Below are positions 8,104-17,484 of a stretch of 64,000 bases of DNA, in pieces (the first letter of the stretch is position 1; every line of letters starts with the position of its first letter). The position numbers and the translations under genes were made by a program. The stretch comes from JAKPUX01 sp964436305 (GTDB lineage Bacteria; Zhuqueibacterota; Zhuqueibacteria; Residuimicrobiales; Residuimicrobiaceae), in contig CAYTCI010000005.1 in the NCBI GenBank assembly GCA_964436305.1, positions 1 to 64,000 of the forward strand. The letters run 5' to 3'. Below the pieces are notes generated by a model. The model ran no database searches. It was not told the DNA's origin and was given only the letters and a program-made list of their open reading frames with translations.

Positions 8104-9366
8104 ATGACGAGCGATAAATTACAGCAATTTCGGGTGCTGAGTAAAGCCCTGCCAGCCACAGACAAAAGGAGAGTGGTACTGCTGACTGGTGCACGTCAGA
8201 CCGGAAAAACCACCCTGGCAAAAGCATACTATCCGCACCTGCGCTATATCAATCTGGATGCTCCAGAGAATCGTGAACAGGTGAGGGCGATTCCTTCATC
8301 GCTGTGGTCCAGGGATGCCGGCAACGCCATCATCGACGAAGCACAAAAAGAACCTGTCGTATTTGATAAAATTAAATACGCATTTGATGCAGGGGAAATA
8401 TCGTTCCAGGTCATTCTGGGTTCAAGCCAAATTTTGCTGATCAAAAAAATCAGGGAGTCTCTGGCGGGACGTGTAAGCATTTTTGAATTGTGGCCGCTGA
8501 TGATGAAAGAGCTTTACTACAAGGCCAATACGCCGCAAATCGCACCAACCCTGTTCGATGAACTAATCAACTGTGCCTCGATAGGCTCGCTGCTCAACCA
8601 AATCCCCTCTGTATTAATGGACCACGAACTAGCTGGCAGGAAGCGGTGCGAAGAATACTTGCTACAGTGGGGAGGCATGCCTGCCTTGCTGCCGCTTTCA
8701 GAAGCGGAGCGGATTAAATGGCTGCGGGATTATGAATACACCTATCTCGAGCGCGATCTGGCGGATCTGGCGCGTCTCAACGATCTGGTCCCCTTCAGAA
8801 AACTGCAAAAGCTTTCTGCCTTGCGTTCGAGTCATTTGCTTAACTATTCCGAAATCGCCAGAGATGCCATGCTGGGCATCGATACGGCGAGGCGCTACCT
8901 TGAATATCTGGCGCTTTCTTATCAGGTTATTTTACTGCAACCCTACTTTCGCAATCTTACCAGCTCGGTCGTAAAAACCCCAAAGATCTATTGGCAGGAC
9001 ATTGGACTGCTCAGATCGCTTACGGGTTCCTGGGGCGAGCCATCCGGGCCGCTCTATGAAACCATGGTGGTCGGTGAGATTACAAAATGGCTGCGGACTG
9101 TGCAAAAACAAGCTGAACTGTATTTTTATCGAACGCGTTCAGGATTGGAGCTTGATCTATTACTGCAAACGCCACAAGGCATCATAGGCATGGAGATCAA
9201 ATCCAGAACACAGCTCGTCCAGTCTGATATCACGGCGATGAAGCAGGTTGCCACCGCCCTTGCTGGTGAGTGGACAGGCGGCATAGTAATCTATCGTGGC
9301 AACCGGATCGTGAAAATGGCGGACCCGGAGATTTGGGCGGTTCCTTCCTATCGGTTGTTCATTTGA
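8104..9366 (+). CDS. AAA+ ATPase with DUF4143 domain
   Basis: A 420-residue protein of the large AAA_14/DUF4143 family. The N-terminal ATPase domain has the Walker A motif GARQTGKTT, the Walker B region NAIIDEAQ and a sensor-like LGSSQ. The C-terminal part (from about residue 200) is DUF4143, which contains a nuclease-like fold including the ELDLLL...GMEIKS segment. Function is poorly known in the family; members are often variable accessory genes. The annotated start could be a TTG at 8098, but the ATG at 8104 fits better. No Shine-Dalgarno sequence is present and the promoter lies directly in front, so the mRNA is likely leaderless. It converges with the methyltransferase-like gene ending at 9397. 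Confidence 0.85.
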   Translation: MTSDKLQQFRVLSKALPATDKRRVVLLTGARQTGKTTLAKAYYPHLRYINLDAPENREQVRAIPSSLWSRDAGNAIIDEAQKEPVVFDKIKYAFDAGEISFQVILGSSQILLIKKIRESLAGRVSIFELWPLMMKELYYKANTPQIAPTLFDELINCASIGSLLNQIPSVLMDHELAGRKRCEEYLLQWGGMPALLPLSEAERIKWLRDYEYTYLERDLADLARLNDLVPFRKLQKLSALRSSHLLNYSEIARDAMLGIDTARRYLEYLALSYQVILLQPYFRNLTSSVVKTPKIYWQDIGLLRSLTGSWGEPSGPLYETMVVGEITKWLRTVQKQAELYFYRTRSGLELDLLLQTPQGIIGMEIKSRTQLVQSDITAMKQVATALAGEWTGGIVIYRGNRIVKMADPEIWAVPSYRLFI

Positions 9367-9396
9367 GTTTCTTTAGAAATCTTTCAAGACCGGAGA

Positions 9397-10140
9397 CTAT
9401 AGCATGCGGCGAACATGGTTGCAGAATGGCGAATCCTCCTCTCGCCGCCCCCCTTTATCTCGGTAGACAAACGGCACCAGCCGCCACGACCGTTGCGCAT
9501 AAGCCTCCCAGGACGCGGCAAACTCCTCCCGCAGCAGTTTCTCCTCATCGTGAATGCGCCAGAGCAGGACGATCAGCAGGGCCAGGGCCAGGATCAGCGT
9601 CAGGCCGGAGCGGAATACCAGCGCCATGCCAAAATTGAAAAGGAGGATGCCGAGATAACGCGGATGGCGGAGGTGGCGGTAGGGCCCGCTGGTGACCAGC
9701 TGATGGCCCTCCTGGATGGTCACCTGAGTGCTGAACAGTCTGCCGAGAACCTCCTCGGCCCAGGCCATCAGCGTAAAGCCAAAGGCGATGAGCACCAGTC
9801 CGGGCAGGCGCCAGAGGTCGCTAATCGAAAGCACAAGCAGCGCGCGGCGGTCATCGAAGGGGGCAAAAAAGACGACAGCGAGGGAGAGCAGCTGCAGCAG
9901 GATGATGGTGACGCGCTGGCGGGCGACCACCTTTTTCCCTTCGCCCGCCTCGCGGCCCATAGCCGGAAAGCGGATCATCAGGAGCGTCTGCAGCACCATG
10001 ATGAGAAGGACATAGGCCAGCCGTGCAGGGTGGCTGAGGAACCCGGCGAGATCAAGGATCCCCCACCCCAACAGGGGCAAGAGGACGTAGAGGATAAAGC
10101 CGATGAGGAGTTTGCCGATGATGCCGGGTGCCTTCTCCAT
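9397..10140 (-). CDS. ICMT/PEMT-like membrane methyltransferase
   Basis: A 247-residue integral membrane protein with about five or six hydrophobic segments. The C-terminal half has the signature of isoprenylcysteine carboxyl methyltransferase and phospholipid methyltransferase relatives: GPYRHLRHPRYLG, a hydrophobic hairpin, then EEKLLREEFAASWEAY. These residues form the S-adenosylmethionine pocket in the family. The substrate is unknown; bacterial members act on lipids or small hydrophobic molecules. An AGGAAGC ribosome binding site precedes the ATG. It is divergent from the fucose-isomerase-like gene. The window holds a second member at 14259-14762. Confidence 0.75.
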   Translation of the reverse strand: MEKAPGIIGKLLIGFILYVLLPLLGWGILDLAGFLSHPARLAYVLLIMVLQTLLMIRFPAMGREAGEGKKVVARQRVTIILLQLLSLAVVFFAPFDDRRALLVLSISDLWRLPGLVLIAFGFTLMAWAEEVLGRLFSTQVTIQEGHQLVTSGPYRHLRHPRYLGILLFNFGMALVFRSGLTLILALALLIVLLWRIHDEEKLLREEFAASWEAYAQRSWRLVPFVYRDKGGRREEDSPFCNHVRRML

Positions 10141-10309
10141 GCTTCCTGCTCCTGTGTTTGATTTAAACCCTGCTCAGTCCTGAGCTGCAGCGCCGTAACC
10201 AGCGGTCCAGGTGGGGATCCGGACAAGGGCGACGACTCGCTGCACTCAACGGTCTGCGAAAGAGGCTTTAGAGTCATTATTTTGGATATTGATAAGGGAG
10301 AGCCCGCGC

Positions 10310-11548
10310 GTGAACAGAGAGAATCCGCCCGCTTTCGGCTACATTCCCCTGGCCTCGGCCATCAGCGATCTCGAGGTCATGATGGCGATCCGCAAAAACT
10401 TTGCGGCCGGGCTGGCGGCCATCAATGGTCATGAGCTGATGACCGAGCAGGCGGACGGCCGCACCCCGCTGATCCTGCTGGTGCTCTCGGGCGGGACCGA
10501 AGCCCTAATTGCCGGGCTTTTGGAAGGACGGGATCCTGAATTCGTCCGGGAGCCGATCCTGCTCATCGCCCATCCCGGCAACAACTCCCTTGCGGCATCG
10601 CTGGAGGCCCTCGCCTTCATCCGGCAGCGCGGCTGCAAGGGCGAAATCCTCTTTTTCAGGGATGCGGCGGACCTCAAGGCCAGTGAGACGCTGGCCGAGC
10701 GGGTCGAGGATCTCTTCGCCCACCGGGCGCTGCAAGACTCCCGGATCGGACTGATCGGCGAGCCCTCCGAATGGCTCGTCGCCAGCACCTTCGATGACGG
10801 GTTGTTCAAAGCCCGCTGGGGTGTGACGATCGCCCACTACGCCCTGGAGGAGGTCTTTGGCGCCCTCGCTGCGGCGCCGCCCGCGATGACAGTCCCGGCG
10901 ATCAGCGGATTTGCCGCCTCGACACCCGCCTTCCGGTCGGCCTGGCGGGTCTATGAGCTCCTACAGCGCCTGGCCATCGACGAAGAACTGGACGGCCTGA
11001 GTGTGGAGTGCTTCACCCTCTTCCTGCGACACAACACCCATGGCTGTTTTGCCCTCTCCCGGCTGAATGACGAGGGCCTCATTGCCGGCTGCGAGGGCGA
11101 TCTCGTCAGCACCACGGCGATGCTCTGGCTCAAGCATTTGCTCGGCGAGACCGCCTGGATGGCCAATCCGGTTGAAATCGACCCCGCAGCGAAAGAGCTG
11201 TGGCTGGCGCACTGCACCGTCCCGACCTCGATGGTCACCCGTTATGCGGAGGCCACCCATTTCGAGACCGGCTGCGGCGTGGCCGTCGCCGGCGACCTGG
11301 AAAACGGGCCGGTCACCCTGGTCCGGATCGGCGGCGGGAATCTTGACCGGCTCCAGGTCGCCGATGCCGAGATCGTCGCGACCGGCCGCTCTCCCCATCG
11401 CTGCCGCACCCAGGCGCTGATCCGCTGCACGGATCGTTCTCCTCTGGATGATCTGCTGCAGCAGCCGCTCGGTAACCATTTGGTGCTGGTGCGCGGTCAT
11501 CATGCCGCCAGGCTCTATGGCTGGTGGCAGAGGTTCATTGCGTCGTAA
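10310..11548 (+). CDS. L-fucose/L-arabinose isomerase-like protein
   Basis: I choose a GTG at 10310 (412 residues) because AAGGGAG lies nine bases before it and the upstream codons look non-coding. The protein starts with the GYIPLAS strand typical of fucose-isomerase-like folds and carries the ACEAD-like metal motif in the form CEGDLVSTTAM (about residues 263-273), with Glu and Asp as probable Mn ligands. A C-terminal THFETG...VAGDLENGPVTL segment fits the family beta-barrel. True isomerases are longer (about 590 residues), so this belongs to the shorter relatives of uncertain substrate. It is followed by a convergent gene and has no sugar kinase beside it. Confidence 0.7.
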   Translation: MNRENPPAFGYIPLASAISDLEVMMAIRKNFAAGLAAINGHELMTEQADGRTPLILLVLSGGTEALIAGLLEGRDPEFVREPILLIAHPGNNSLAASLEALAFIRQRGCKGEILFFRDAADLKASETLAERVEDLFAHRALQDSRIGLIGEPSEWLVASTFDDGLFKARWGVTIAHYALEEVFGALAAAPPAMTVPAISGFAASTPAFRSAWRVYELLQRLAIDEELDGLSVECFTLFLRHNTHGCFALSRLNDEGLIAGCEGDLVSTTAMLWLKHLLGETAWMANPVEIDPAAKELWLAHCTVPTSMVTRYAEATHFETGCGVAVAGDLENGPVTLVRIGGGNLDRLQVADAEIVATGRSPHRCRTQALIRCTDRSPLDDLLQQPLGNHLVLVRGHHAARLYGWWQRFIAS

Positions 11549-11644
11549 GGTCAGTTACAGCCGAATCCACTCGAAAAATCCCATCGCCTCCAGCCCGGCG
11601 CGCAGGGTCAGCCGGTTGATCGGAGGTCCACCGTACTTGCCCGT

Positions 11645-12163
11645 TTACTCGCGGCTCGTCCTGGCCTTGCAGGTTTCCCACTGCAGATAGGGCTTGAACG
11701 CCTCCGGCGCGCCGGGGGCGGCCAGCGCAAACTCGCCCTTGAGGGTCCCCGCCGGCTCGAGCTTGTAGCTCAGCCGGAAGCGCGGCTCGCTTGGGCTCGC
11801 ATCGCTCAAAAAGACGGCCTCCCCGGGCGCGGGGGAGTGGACCCGGTAGCGGATGACATGCCCCTCATTGTCGTAGTAATCCGCCTGCACGCCCTCCCGG
11901 CCGGCATAGAGGATCATCAGATCCTCATGGCGGGAGGCGGGCCTGCCGTCGGCCGCCGGGATTTCGGCATAGCTGCTGCGCATGATCACGCGCTCCTGCA
12001 GGCCGCGGGTAAAGGTCGCCGCCCCGGTGCCGGTATGTGCCGCATCGCAGGCCACCCATTCCCCGATCAGAAAGCTGTAGGGCGCGAGTTCAGCCGGCTC
12101 TGCAGCGAAGAGCGTTGTGACCAGCAGCATCCCTGCTGCTGCGAGAGAGAGTATATATCGCAT
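11645..12163 (-). CDS. Secreted protein of unknown function
   Basis: The start is the ATG at 12163 (172 residues), preceded by TGGAGGG; the longer frame to 12211 is unlikely. Residues 1-22 form a Sec signal peptide ending near LFAAEP. The mature part contains FLIGEWVA and a predicted beta-rich body, which is reminiscent of small DUF1579-like beta-barrel proteins. I cannot assign a family with confidence. It is divergent from the TPR lipoprotein at 12718 and converges with the isomerase-like gene. Confidence 0.6.
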   Translation of the reverse strand: MRYILSLAAAGMLLVTTLFAAEPAELAPYSFLIGEWVACDAAHTGTGAATFTRGLQERVIMRSSYAEIPAADGRPASRHEDLMILYAGREGVQADYYDNEGHVIRYRVHSPAPGEAVFLSDASPSEPRFRLSYKLEPAGTLKGEFALAAPGAPEAFKPYLQWETCKARTSRE

Positions 12164-12382
12164 CGGAATCCCTCCAAAGGATCTTTCAGTAAAAGAGCGG
12201 CACACTCCCATACGTTCTTGCCCCGTATGGAACAGCCACCCCGATTATCCAACAGATGCCGGTGAAACCGCGGCGACGCAATTTACGCAACCACCGTACT
12301 TTTTCAAAGTGCTTTCTGGAAAAAGGGCCTGCACGGCTCCAGCGCTCGCAGAAAATTTATGTAGAGCCGGCTGATTGCTGCC

Positions 12383-12623
12383 GGGTCGGCACCAGATCTT
12401 TGGGGAAGCCAGGTCGGCACCAGATCTTTGGGGAAGCCNNNNNNNNNNNNNNNNNNNNNNNNNNNNNNNNNNNNNNNNNNNNNNNNNNNNNNNNNNNNNN
12501 NNNNNNNNNNNNNNNNNNNNNNNNNNNNNNNNNNNNNNGGTCGGCACCAGATCTTTGGGGAAGCCAGGTCGGCACCAGATCTTTGGGGAAGCCAGGTCGG
12601 CACCAGATCTTTTGGGGGGTTCC
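12383..12623 (+). repeat. 28-bp tandem repeat array, copy A
   Basis: Head-to-tail units of 28 bases beginning RGGTCGGCACCAG and ending GGGGAAGCC. Two complete units lie before the N-gap (12383-12410, 12411-12438). After the gap come one unit lacking its first base (12539-12565), one complete unit (12566-12593) and a degenerate 30-base last unit (12594-12623). There are no spacers between units. The true copy number is hidden by the gap. Related arrays lie at 18586 and 21232. Confidence 0.9.
12439..12538. other. Assembly gap (100 N)
   Basis: Exactly 100 undetermined bases, the usual placeholder for a gap of unknown length. It falls inside the tandem repeat, which explains why assembly failed. 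Confidence 0.97.
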
Positions 12624-12640
12624 CTGCGGCTGTATTTCAC

Positions 12641-12669
12641 TTGCATTTCATTTGCTAAATCGTTATGAT
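12641..12669 (+). promoter_or_regulatory. Promoter of the TPR lipoprotein
   Basis: TTGCAT (12641-12646), a 17-base spacer and TATGAT (12664-12669). The start codon follows at 12718, giving an untranslated leader of about 40 bases. The repeat array ends 18 bases before the -35 box. Confidence 0.6.
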
Positions 12670-12717
12670 CGAACAAGGGCCAAAGGATTCTGCGGAACAA
12701 TCAAGGAGAATGACACG

Positions 12718-13416
12718 ATGCGATTGATATGGGGAGTGTCAGCCATGATCATCCTGTTGTGCGGTATGATGTGCCATAAGGAGCCCAGCCGGGAAGAGCC
12801 GGCCACACAAATCCAGGCAGCTGGCTTGTTGATTCAAGAACAAGAGTATCAAAAAGCCTTGCAGAACTACATCGATCCCCTGATTGTGGAATTCGAAAAG
12901 GACTATGGGCACGAGGAAGGTTTACTCTATTGTGCGAATGGCCAGGTCGAGGCCCTGCTCTATATGGCGCAAGCGGCAAATCTGAAGCAGAAGGCTGTCA
13001 CGTTGGACAAGTCCTTTGCCTATGCCTATTTTTTCAAAGGGTATGTGCTGATCGAGATGGGCCAGCATGGAGAGGCGCGTCCTTTCCTTGAGAAGGCCGC
13101 GACCTTGTCGCCCAGCGATCCGCAGTTTCTCTGCGAACTCGCTAACTGGCATCAGAGTTGTCGGGAATGGCATGAGGCTTTGAGCTTATATGAACGTGCA
13201 GAGGAGGGCGCCAGGCTTTTGGAGCCGGAAGGAACAACCGAAGCCCAGCGGCGTGCATTACGGGGCAAAGGCTATGTCTATACGGAACTGGGGCGGTTCG
13301 ACGAAGCCGATAAAATGTATCGTGCCTGTTTGCAGCTCGATCCTGAAGATGAAGTCGCCGCCGGCGAACTACAGTTTGTATTGAAAGCTCGCGCGGAGGC
13401 TCGGACCTCCCACTGA
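12718..13416 (+). CDS. TPR-containing lipoprotein
   Basis: A 232-residue protein starting at the ATG at 12718, nine bases after AAGGAG. The signal peptide ends in a lipobox (CGMMC), followed by a charged linker. The rest is helical with tetratricopeptide repeats, clearest at FAYAYFFKGYVLIEMGQ, ALSLYERAEEGA and GKGYVYTELGRFDEADKMY. TPR lipoproteins act as docking or assembly factors at the membrane. It stands alone, with its own promoter and the repeat array directly upstream. An apparent longer frame reaching back through the repeat is an artefact. Confidence 0.8.
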   Translation: MRLIWGVSAMIILLCGMMCHKEPSREEPATQIQAAGLLIQEQEYQKALQNYIDPLIVEFEKDYGHEEGLLYCANGQVEALLYMAQAANLKQKAVTLDKSFAYAYFFKGYVLIEMGQHGEARPFLEKAATLSPSDPQFLCELANWHQSCREWHEALSLYERAEEGARLLEPEGTTEAQRRALRGKGYVYTELGRFDEADKMYRACLQLDPEDEVAAGELQFVLKARAEARTSH

Positions 13417-13660
13417 GCCGGCACCCTTCCCTCCCTCACTCCGTAATGGACGTACATTCAAGGATGATCAGGGCGTAATCAAACTCATGGATGGATGGCA
13501 TGTCGTCGTGCATGGGTGGTTCCTTGTCCATGTTGCATCTCTTCGCCGGGTGTCCCTCTCTCACAATCGGGCAGCGGGCTTTCCCGGACGCCGGGTTGAA
13601 ATAAAACCGCTCCCGCTGCAGTTATTCAGGCAACGCTGCACTATAACTTTGGAGAGCACT

Positions 13661-14128
13661 ATGGTTTATCATCTTCACCGCGAACAGAGAGTCCACGCCA
13701 GCATGGAGGAGGTCTGGACCTTCTTTTCTGATCCCCGTAACCTTGATGCCCTCACACCTCCCGATCTGGCTTTCCGCATCATTGGTGATCCGGGCGCCCG
13801 TATGTACCCCGGGCAGATGATCGAATATCGCATCCGCTTTCTGAAGGGGGTATGGTCCAAATGGCTGACCGAGATCACACAGGTCGAAGAGCCGCACTAC
13901 TTTGTCGATGAACAGCGCATCGGTCCGTACAAGCTTTGGCATCATGAGCACCGCTTCATTCAACAGGATGATGACATTCTGCTGGTCGACCATGTCACCT
14001 ATGTGATAGGCTTTGGCCTCATCGGCGATTTGCTGGCTCGCCTCTGGATCAACCGCAAACTGGCCTGGATTTTTGCTTTCCGTCAGCGTAAAACCGCCGA
14101 GCGGTTCGGCTCGCGACAAACAGCCTGA
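13661..14128 (+). CDS. SRPBCC (START-like) family protein
   Basis: The start is the ATG at 13661 (155 residues), preceded by GGAGAG. It begins with the typical SRPBCC pattern, a beta strand followed by VHASMEEVWTFFSDPRNLDALTP, and ends in a long C-terminal helix with RQRKTAERF. This fold forms a deep hydrophobic pocket that binds lipids or ring compounds; relatives are annotated as cyclase/dehydrase or coenzyme-Q-binding proteins. The ligand is not known. The open frame to the left up to 13487 has no ribosome binding site and looks non-coding. Confidence 0.75.
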   Translation: MVYHLHREQRVHASMEEVWTFFSDPRNLDALTPPDLAFRIIGDPGARMYPGQMIEYRIRFLKGVWSKWLTEITQVEEPHYFVDEQRIGPYKLWHHEHRFIQQDDDILLVDHVTYVIGFGLIGDLLARLWINRKLAWIFAFRQRKTAERFGSRQTA

Positions 14129-14258
14129 AACCTCTCCTGGCCTCTCCTTTACTTGCCACTCTCATTCGCCTTGCTGATTTTCCACCACCAGCAAGGACGG
14201 TATCCTCCGGCGTGCCGCGAGCAGCCATCCAGCCTGGATCGGGCCTTGGCTAAACGAA

Positions 14259-14762
14259 CTATTCGGAACGGCCAGGCAGCCGCGGCAGCCAGCGGTTCAC
14301 CTTCCCGGTGTACTGGAGATAGCTGCTGCCAAACCGCTTTTTCAGATCCGGCTCTTCATAATAGACTACCATGAGGTGGACCAAGCCCCAGACCAGGAGA
14401 GCGAGAAGCAGGATGGCAGCCGAGCGCAGGATCAGTCCCGCGCCGGCCATAGCCGCGAGGCCGCCAACGTACATGGGATTGCGCACCAGGCGATAAGGGC
14501 CGATGGCCACGAAGTTGCGCGGCGGATCAAAGGGGGCCGGCGTGCCTCTGCCAGCCGTCAGAAAGAGCCAGACGCAGGCGAGCCCCAGGGCCCCACCGGC
14601 TGCCAGCAGAATCCAGCCTGCCGGCTGAAGCCAGGCCGGCAATGAGATGCCGAGAGCGAGATCCAGATGGCGCACCTGCAGAGCGATCCAGACCCAAAGC
14701 GCGACAAATGCTGTGGCCAGAAGCGCTCCCCTCAAAGCGACAAAACGGCTTTGGCTGCTCAT
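14259..14762 (-). CDS. ICMT-like membrane methyltransferase, short form
   Basis: A 167-residue membrane protein with four hydrophobic segments and the isoprenylcysteine/phospholipid methyltransferase signature: GPYRLVRNPMYVGG, then YYEEPDLKKRFGSSYLQY. These pieces build the cofactor pocket. A GGGAGGG site precedes the ATG. The stop of the GH3 gene lies 15 bases upstream, so it is the last gene of the rsgA operon. It is shorter than the member at 9397 but has the same motifs, so the two may differ in substrate. Confidence 0.8.
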   Translation of the reverse strand: MSSQSRFVALRGALLATAFVALWVWIALQVRHLDLALGISLPAWLQPAGWILLAAGGALGLACVWLFLTAGRGTPAPFDPPRNFVAIGPYRLVRNPMYVGGLAAMAGAGLILRSAAILLLALLVWGLVHLMVVYYEEPDLKKRFGSSYLQYTGKVNRWLPRLPGRSE

Positions 14763-14777
14763 GCCAACCCTCCCGGT

Positions 14778-17006
14778 TCAGATATTGACTTCCCCCTGCA
14801 AGCGGATATCCCCCGCCGAGGCGCCCACCAGCAGATCGAGACGGCCGTGCTCGAGGGCCCACGCCCGCGCAGCCTCATCCCAATAACGCAATGCCTGGAG
14901 GGGCACTGCAAGGGTCACCTGCCGGCTCTCCCCTGCTGCAAGGGCCACCCGTGCAAAGGCCTTCAACTCCTTGTTGGGCCACTCCACTTTGGCATCGCAG
15001 CGGTGGACGTAAAGCTGCGCGACCTCCTCGGCCGCCATCCTTCCCTGGTTGCGCAGGATGAAGGTGACCTTGAGGGTGTCGTTGGCGCCATGCCTGATTC
15101 GGTCGGTCTTGAGGCCGGAGTAGCCGAAGGCGACATAAGAGAGTCCGTGGCCGAAGGGGTACATCACCGGAATCTTCCGGGTGTCATACCAGCGGTAGCC
15201 CACCAGCGACTCCTCCGAGTAGGGGGCATCCGGCCCCACGCTCCGGGGCATGAAACCCGTCCCTTTGGGCGCCTGCTGCGGATAATTGCCCAGGGCGAAG
15301 GCGGGGGCATCCTCCAGTCGCAGCGGCCAGGTCATCGGCAGTTTGCCGGAGGGGGCGATGGTACCGAGGAGGATATCCGCCAGGGCATGTCCGCCCTCAG
15401 AACCGTTCCACCAGGCCTGGACGATCGCCGGGGAGAGGGCCTCGACGACGCGCAAATCGACCGGGCCGCCGGAGACGATGATCGTGACCAGCCGGGGATT
15501 GGCCGCGGCCAGAGCCCGGGCGATCTCATCCTGACCGGAGGGCAGACGGATGGAGCTGCGGTCGCGGCTCTCGGTCTCGATCCACTTGTTGGTGCCGGCG
15601 AAGAAAAGGACGAGGTCCGCACTGTGCGCCAGCGCAACCGCCTCCGCCAGCCGTTCCGCATCAGGCCCCTGGCCGACGCTGTCGGGAGTATCCTGGGTGA
15701 GTTTTTGGCCCATGGCCGTGATGGCATAGCTTCGGTAGCCCCGGGCATAGAGCACCTCGGCGCGGCCGTCGATGCGCTCCTGCAGCCCCTGCAGCGGCGT
15801 GATCTCGTAGAGCGCCTTGACACCGGCGCCCCAGCCGCCCAGGGCGGTCTTGAGCACCGCGTTCTCGCCGATCACCGCGATCTTTTTAACCCGGCTGAGG
15901 TCGATCGGCAGCAGATCGCCGCGGTTTTTCAACAACACCACCGAGCGTGCTGCGATCTCCCAGGCGGTTTTTTGCCCCTCCGGCTGCGAGGTCATCACGG
16001 TATTGGCCTGCTCCGCCGGCACCGGCGCCACCGCCAGGCGGACGCGCAGCACATGCCGCACCATCCCGTCGACCACCGCCATCGGCACCGCGCCGCTTTT
16101 TACCGAGTCGATCAGGGCCTGATCGAAGAAGCCGCGTCCCCAACCGCCGCCGCTGCCGGGCATCTCAACATCGAGGCCATGACGCGCCGCCTGGACGGTG
16201 CTGTGGGTGCCGCCCCAGTCTGAGACGACCATCCCCTGAAATCCCCAATCCTTGCGCAGCACCTCCTGCAGCAGGAAAGCATTCTCCGAACACCACCATC
16301 CGTTGGCGGCGTTGTAGGCCGCCATGATGCCGAGGGCGCCGCCCTCGCGCACCGTCGCTTCGAAGGGCTTGAGGTAGATCTCGCGCAGTGCGCGTGCGCC
16401 GATAAGCACGTTGACGCTGCCGCGCAGGAGCTCCTGGTTGTTGAGGGCGTAGTGTTTGAGGCAGACCGCGATGCCAGCCGACTGGGCACCGCGTGTATAG
16501 GCGGCTGCCAGCGCAGCACTGAGGCAGGGATCCTCGCTGAGATACTCGTAGGTGCGGCCGCCGACCGGCAGCCGCTGGATGTTGATCGCAGGCCCGAGCA
16601 GCATATCCTTGCCGCGCAGGCGGGCCTCCCGGCCGATCGCGGCGCCGCAGCGGCGGGCGTACTCCGGCGACCAGACCGCCGCCAGCGCCGATCCGGTCGG
16701 AAAGTAGGTGGCGGAATCGAGCGTCCACCCTGCCGACTCAAAGGCGTGCGGCTTGAGTTCCTGGGTGATGCCAAAGGGACAGTCGGCGTATTTCATCTCG
16801 GTAATGCCGAGCCGCGACACACCCGCCGAAGACATCAGGGTGGCGCCGTGCAGCATAGCGACCTTCTCCTCGAGGCCCATGGCGGCGAGCAGGGTGTCGA
16901 TGCGGGCGTCAAAGCGCTCGAGCCGCGCCTGGGCCCTCAGTGGCGATGCCGCCGAGAGGAGCGCGACGACGCAGAACAGGGTGAACGTCTTGCTGATATG
17001 AGGCAT
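14778..17006 (-). CDS. Exported GH3 beta-glycosidase
   Basis: The start is the ATG at 17006 (742 residues), with GGGAG six bases upstream; it yields a signal peptide ending at PLRAQA. Domains in order: GH3 N-terminal barrel (about 30-330), GH3 C-terminal sandwich (about 370-590) and a fibronectin-III-like tail (about 640-735). The nucleophile is Asp263 in VVSDWGG, and the conserved Lys-His pair is at 184-185 (CLKHYALNN). Family members remove terminal beta-linked sugars, most often glucose or xylose, in the periplasm or outside the cell. It is co-transcribed with rsgA and two membrane proteins, which says little about its substrate. Confidence 0.93.
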   Translation of the reverse strand: MPHISKTFTLFCVVALLSAASPLRAQARLERFDARIDTLLAAMGLEEKVAMLHGATLMSSAGVSRLGITEMKYADCPFGITQELKPHAFESAGWTLDSATYFPTGSALAAVWSPEYARRCGAAIGREARLRGKDMLLGPAINIQRLPVGGRTYEYLSEDPCLSAALAAAYTRGAQSAGIAVCLKHYALNNQELLRGSVNVLIGARALREIYLKPFEATVREGGALGIMAAYNAANGWWCSENAFLLQEVLRKDWGFQGMVVSDWGGTHSTVQAARHGLDVEMPGSGGGWGRGFFDQALIDSVKSGAVPMAVVDGMVRHVLRVRLAVAPVPAEQANTVMTSQPEGQKTAWEIAARSVVLLKNRGDLLPIDLSRVKKIAVIGENAVLKTALGGWGAGVKALYEITPLQGLQERIDGRAEVLYARGYRSYAITAMGQKLTQDTPDSVGQGPDAERLAEAVALAHSADLVLFFAGTNKWIETESRDRSSIRLPSGQDEIARALAAANPRLVTIIVSGGPVDLRVVEALSPAIVQAWWNGSEGGHALADILLGTIAPSGKLPMTWPLRLEDAPAFALGNYPQQAPKGTGFMPRSVGPDAPYSEESLVGYRWYDTRKIPVMYPFGHGLSYVAFGYSGLKTDRIRHGANDTLKVTFILRNQGRMAAEEVAQLYVHRCDAKVEWPNKELKAFARVALAAGESRQVTLAVPLQALRYWDEAARAWALEHGRLDLLVGASAGDIRLQGEVNI

Positions 17007-17055
17007 GCGAGTCTCCCGAAACGATGGATCCAGATCAATGAACAAAGGCATTTGG

Positions 17056-17415
17056 TCACGATTTTTGGACGAGGTCGGCTTCATCGGCATGGAATTTATG
17101 CAGGATGCGGTGGGTCACCGGGGCCAGAATGATCCCCATCACCGCAACGAAGATGAGGCCGCTGAATAGCGCATAACCGGAAGCGAAAAGCTTGGCGCCG
17201 GCAGCTGTCAGGGGGGAGACCGGCCCCATCCCCGAGAGGATCATCGAGGCCTCCAGCAGCGAGTCAATCCAGGAAAAGCCGGCCAGCCAGTGATAGCCGC
17301 CAATGCCGATACCCAGGGCGAAGGCGATCAGGAGAGCGGCGATGCCGGCAGAAGCAGCCATTCTTCTCATGAAGACCGGCAAGGAAGCCAGTTGATCGGA
17401 TTTGCGCTCGAACAT
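17056..17415 (-). CDS. Small integral membrane protein
   Basis: A 119-residue protein with a charged N-terminus and three hydrophobic segments (about 22-45, 50-75 and 80-100). The central SLLEASMILSGMGPV stretch followed by YALFSGLIF is a pattern I recall from a widespread family of uncharacterised bacterial membrane proteins whose layout recalls two-helix ion channels, but I see no selectivity filter. GAGGT lies four bases before the ATG. It sits 69 bases after rsgA and 49 bases before the GH3 gene. Confidence 0.7.
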   Translation of the reverse strand: MFERKSDQLASLPVFMRRMAASAGIAALLIAFALGIGIGGYHWLAGFSWIDSLLEASMILSGMGPVSPLTAAGAKLFASGYALFSGLIFVAVMGIILAPVTHRILHKFHADEADLVQKS

Positions 17416-17484
17416 TTTTACCTCATTGATGTTAAGCAGTGCCGTCGTCGTTCACGCCGCCAGTGCGAGAATCCGGCCGAAGGG

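Larger units (their letters stand above)
12164..12717. other. Divergent intergenic region with repeat array and gap
   Basis: No gene is supported here; all open frames run through the tandem repeat or the N-gap. From left to right it has a small hairpin (12208-12214 with 12224-12230), the repeat array (12383-12623) containing the assembly gap, and a promoter for the TPR lipoprotein (12641-12669). Confidence 0.7.

Noticed and set aside
12383..12623. CRISPR-like array
   Set aside because: Units are directly joined at 28 bases with no variable spacers, and no cas gene is in the window.
12245..12700. Open reading frames on both strands through the repeat array and the N-gap
   Set aside because: The frames are kept open by the repeat and by undetermined bases. 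A 28-base period shifts frame at each unit, and the coding signal begins only at 12718.
13487..13660. N-terminal extension of the SRPBCC protein
   Set aside because: The extension is not similar to the family, and a ribosome binding site lies before the ATG at 13661.
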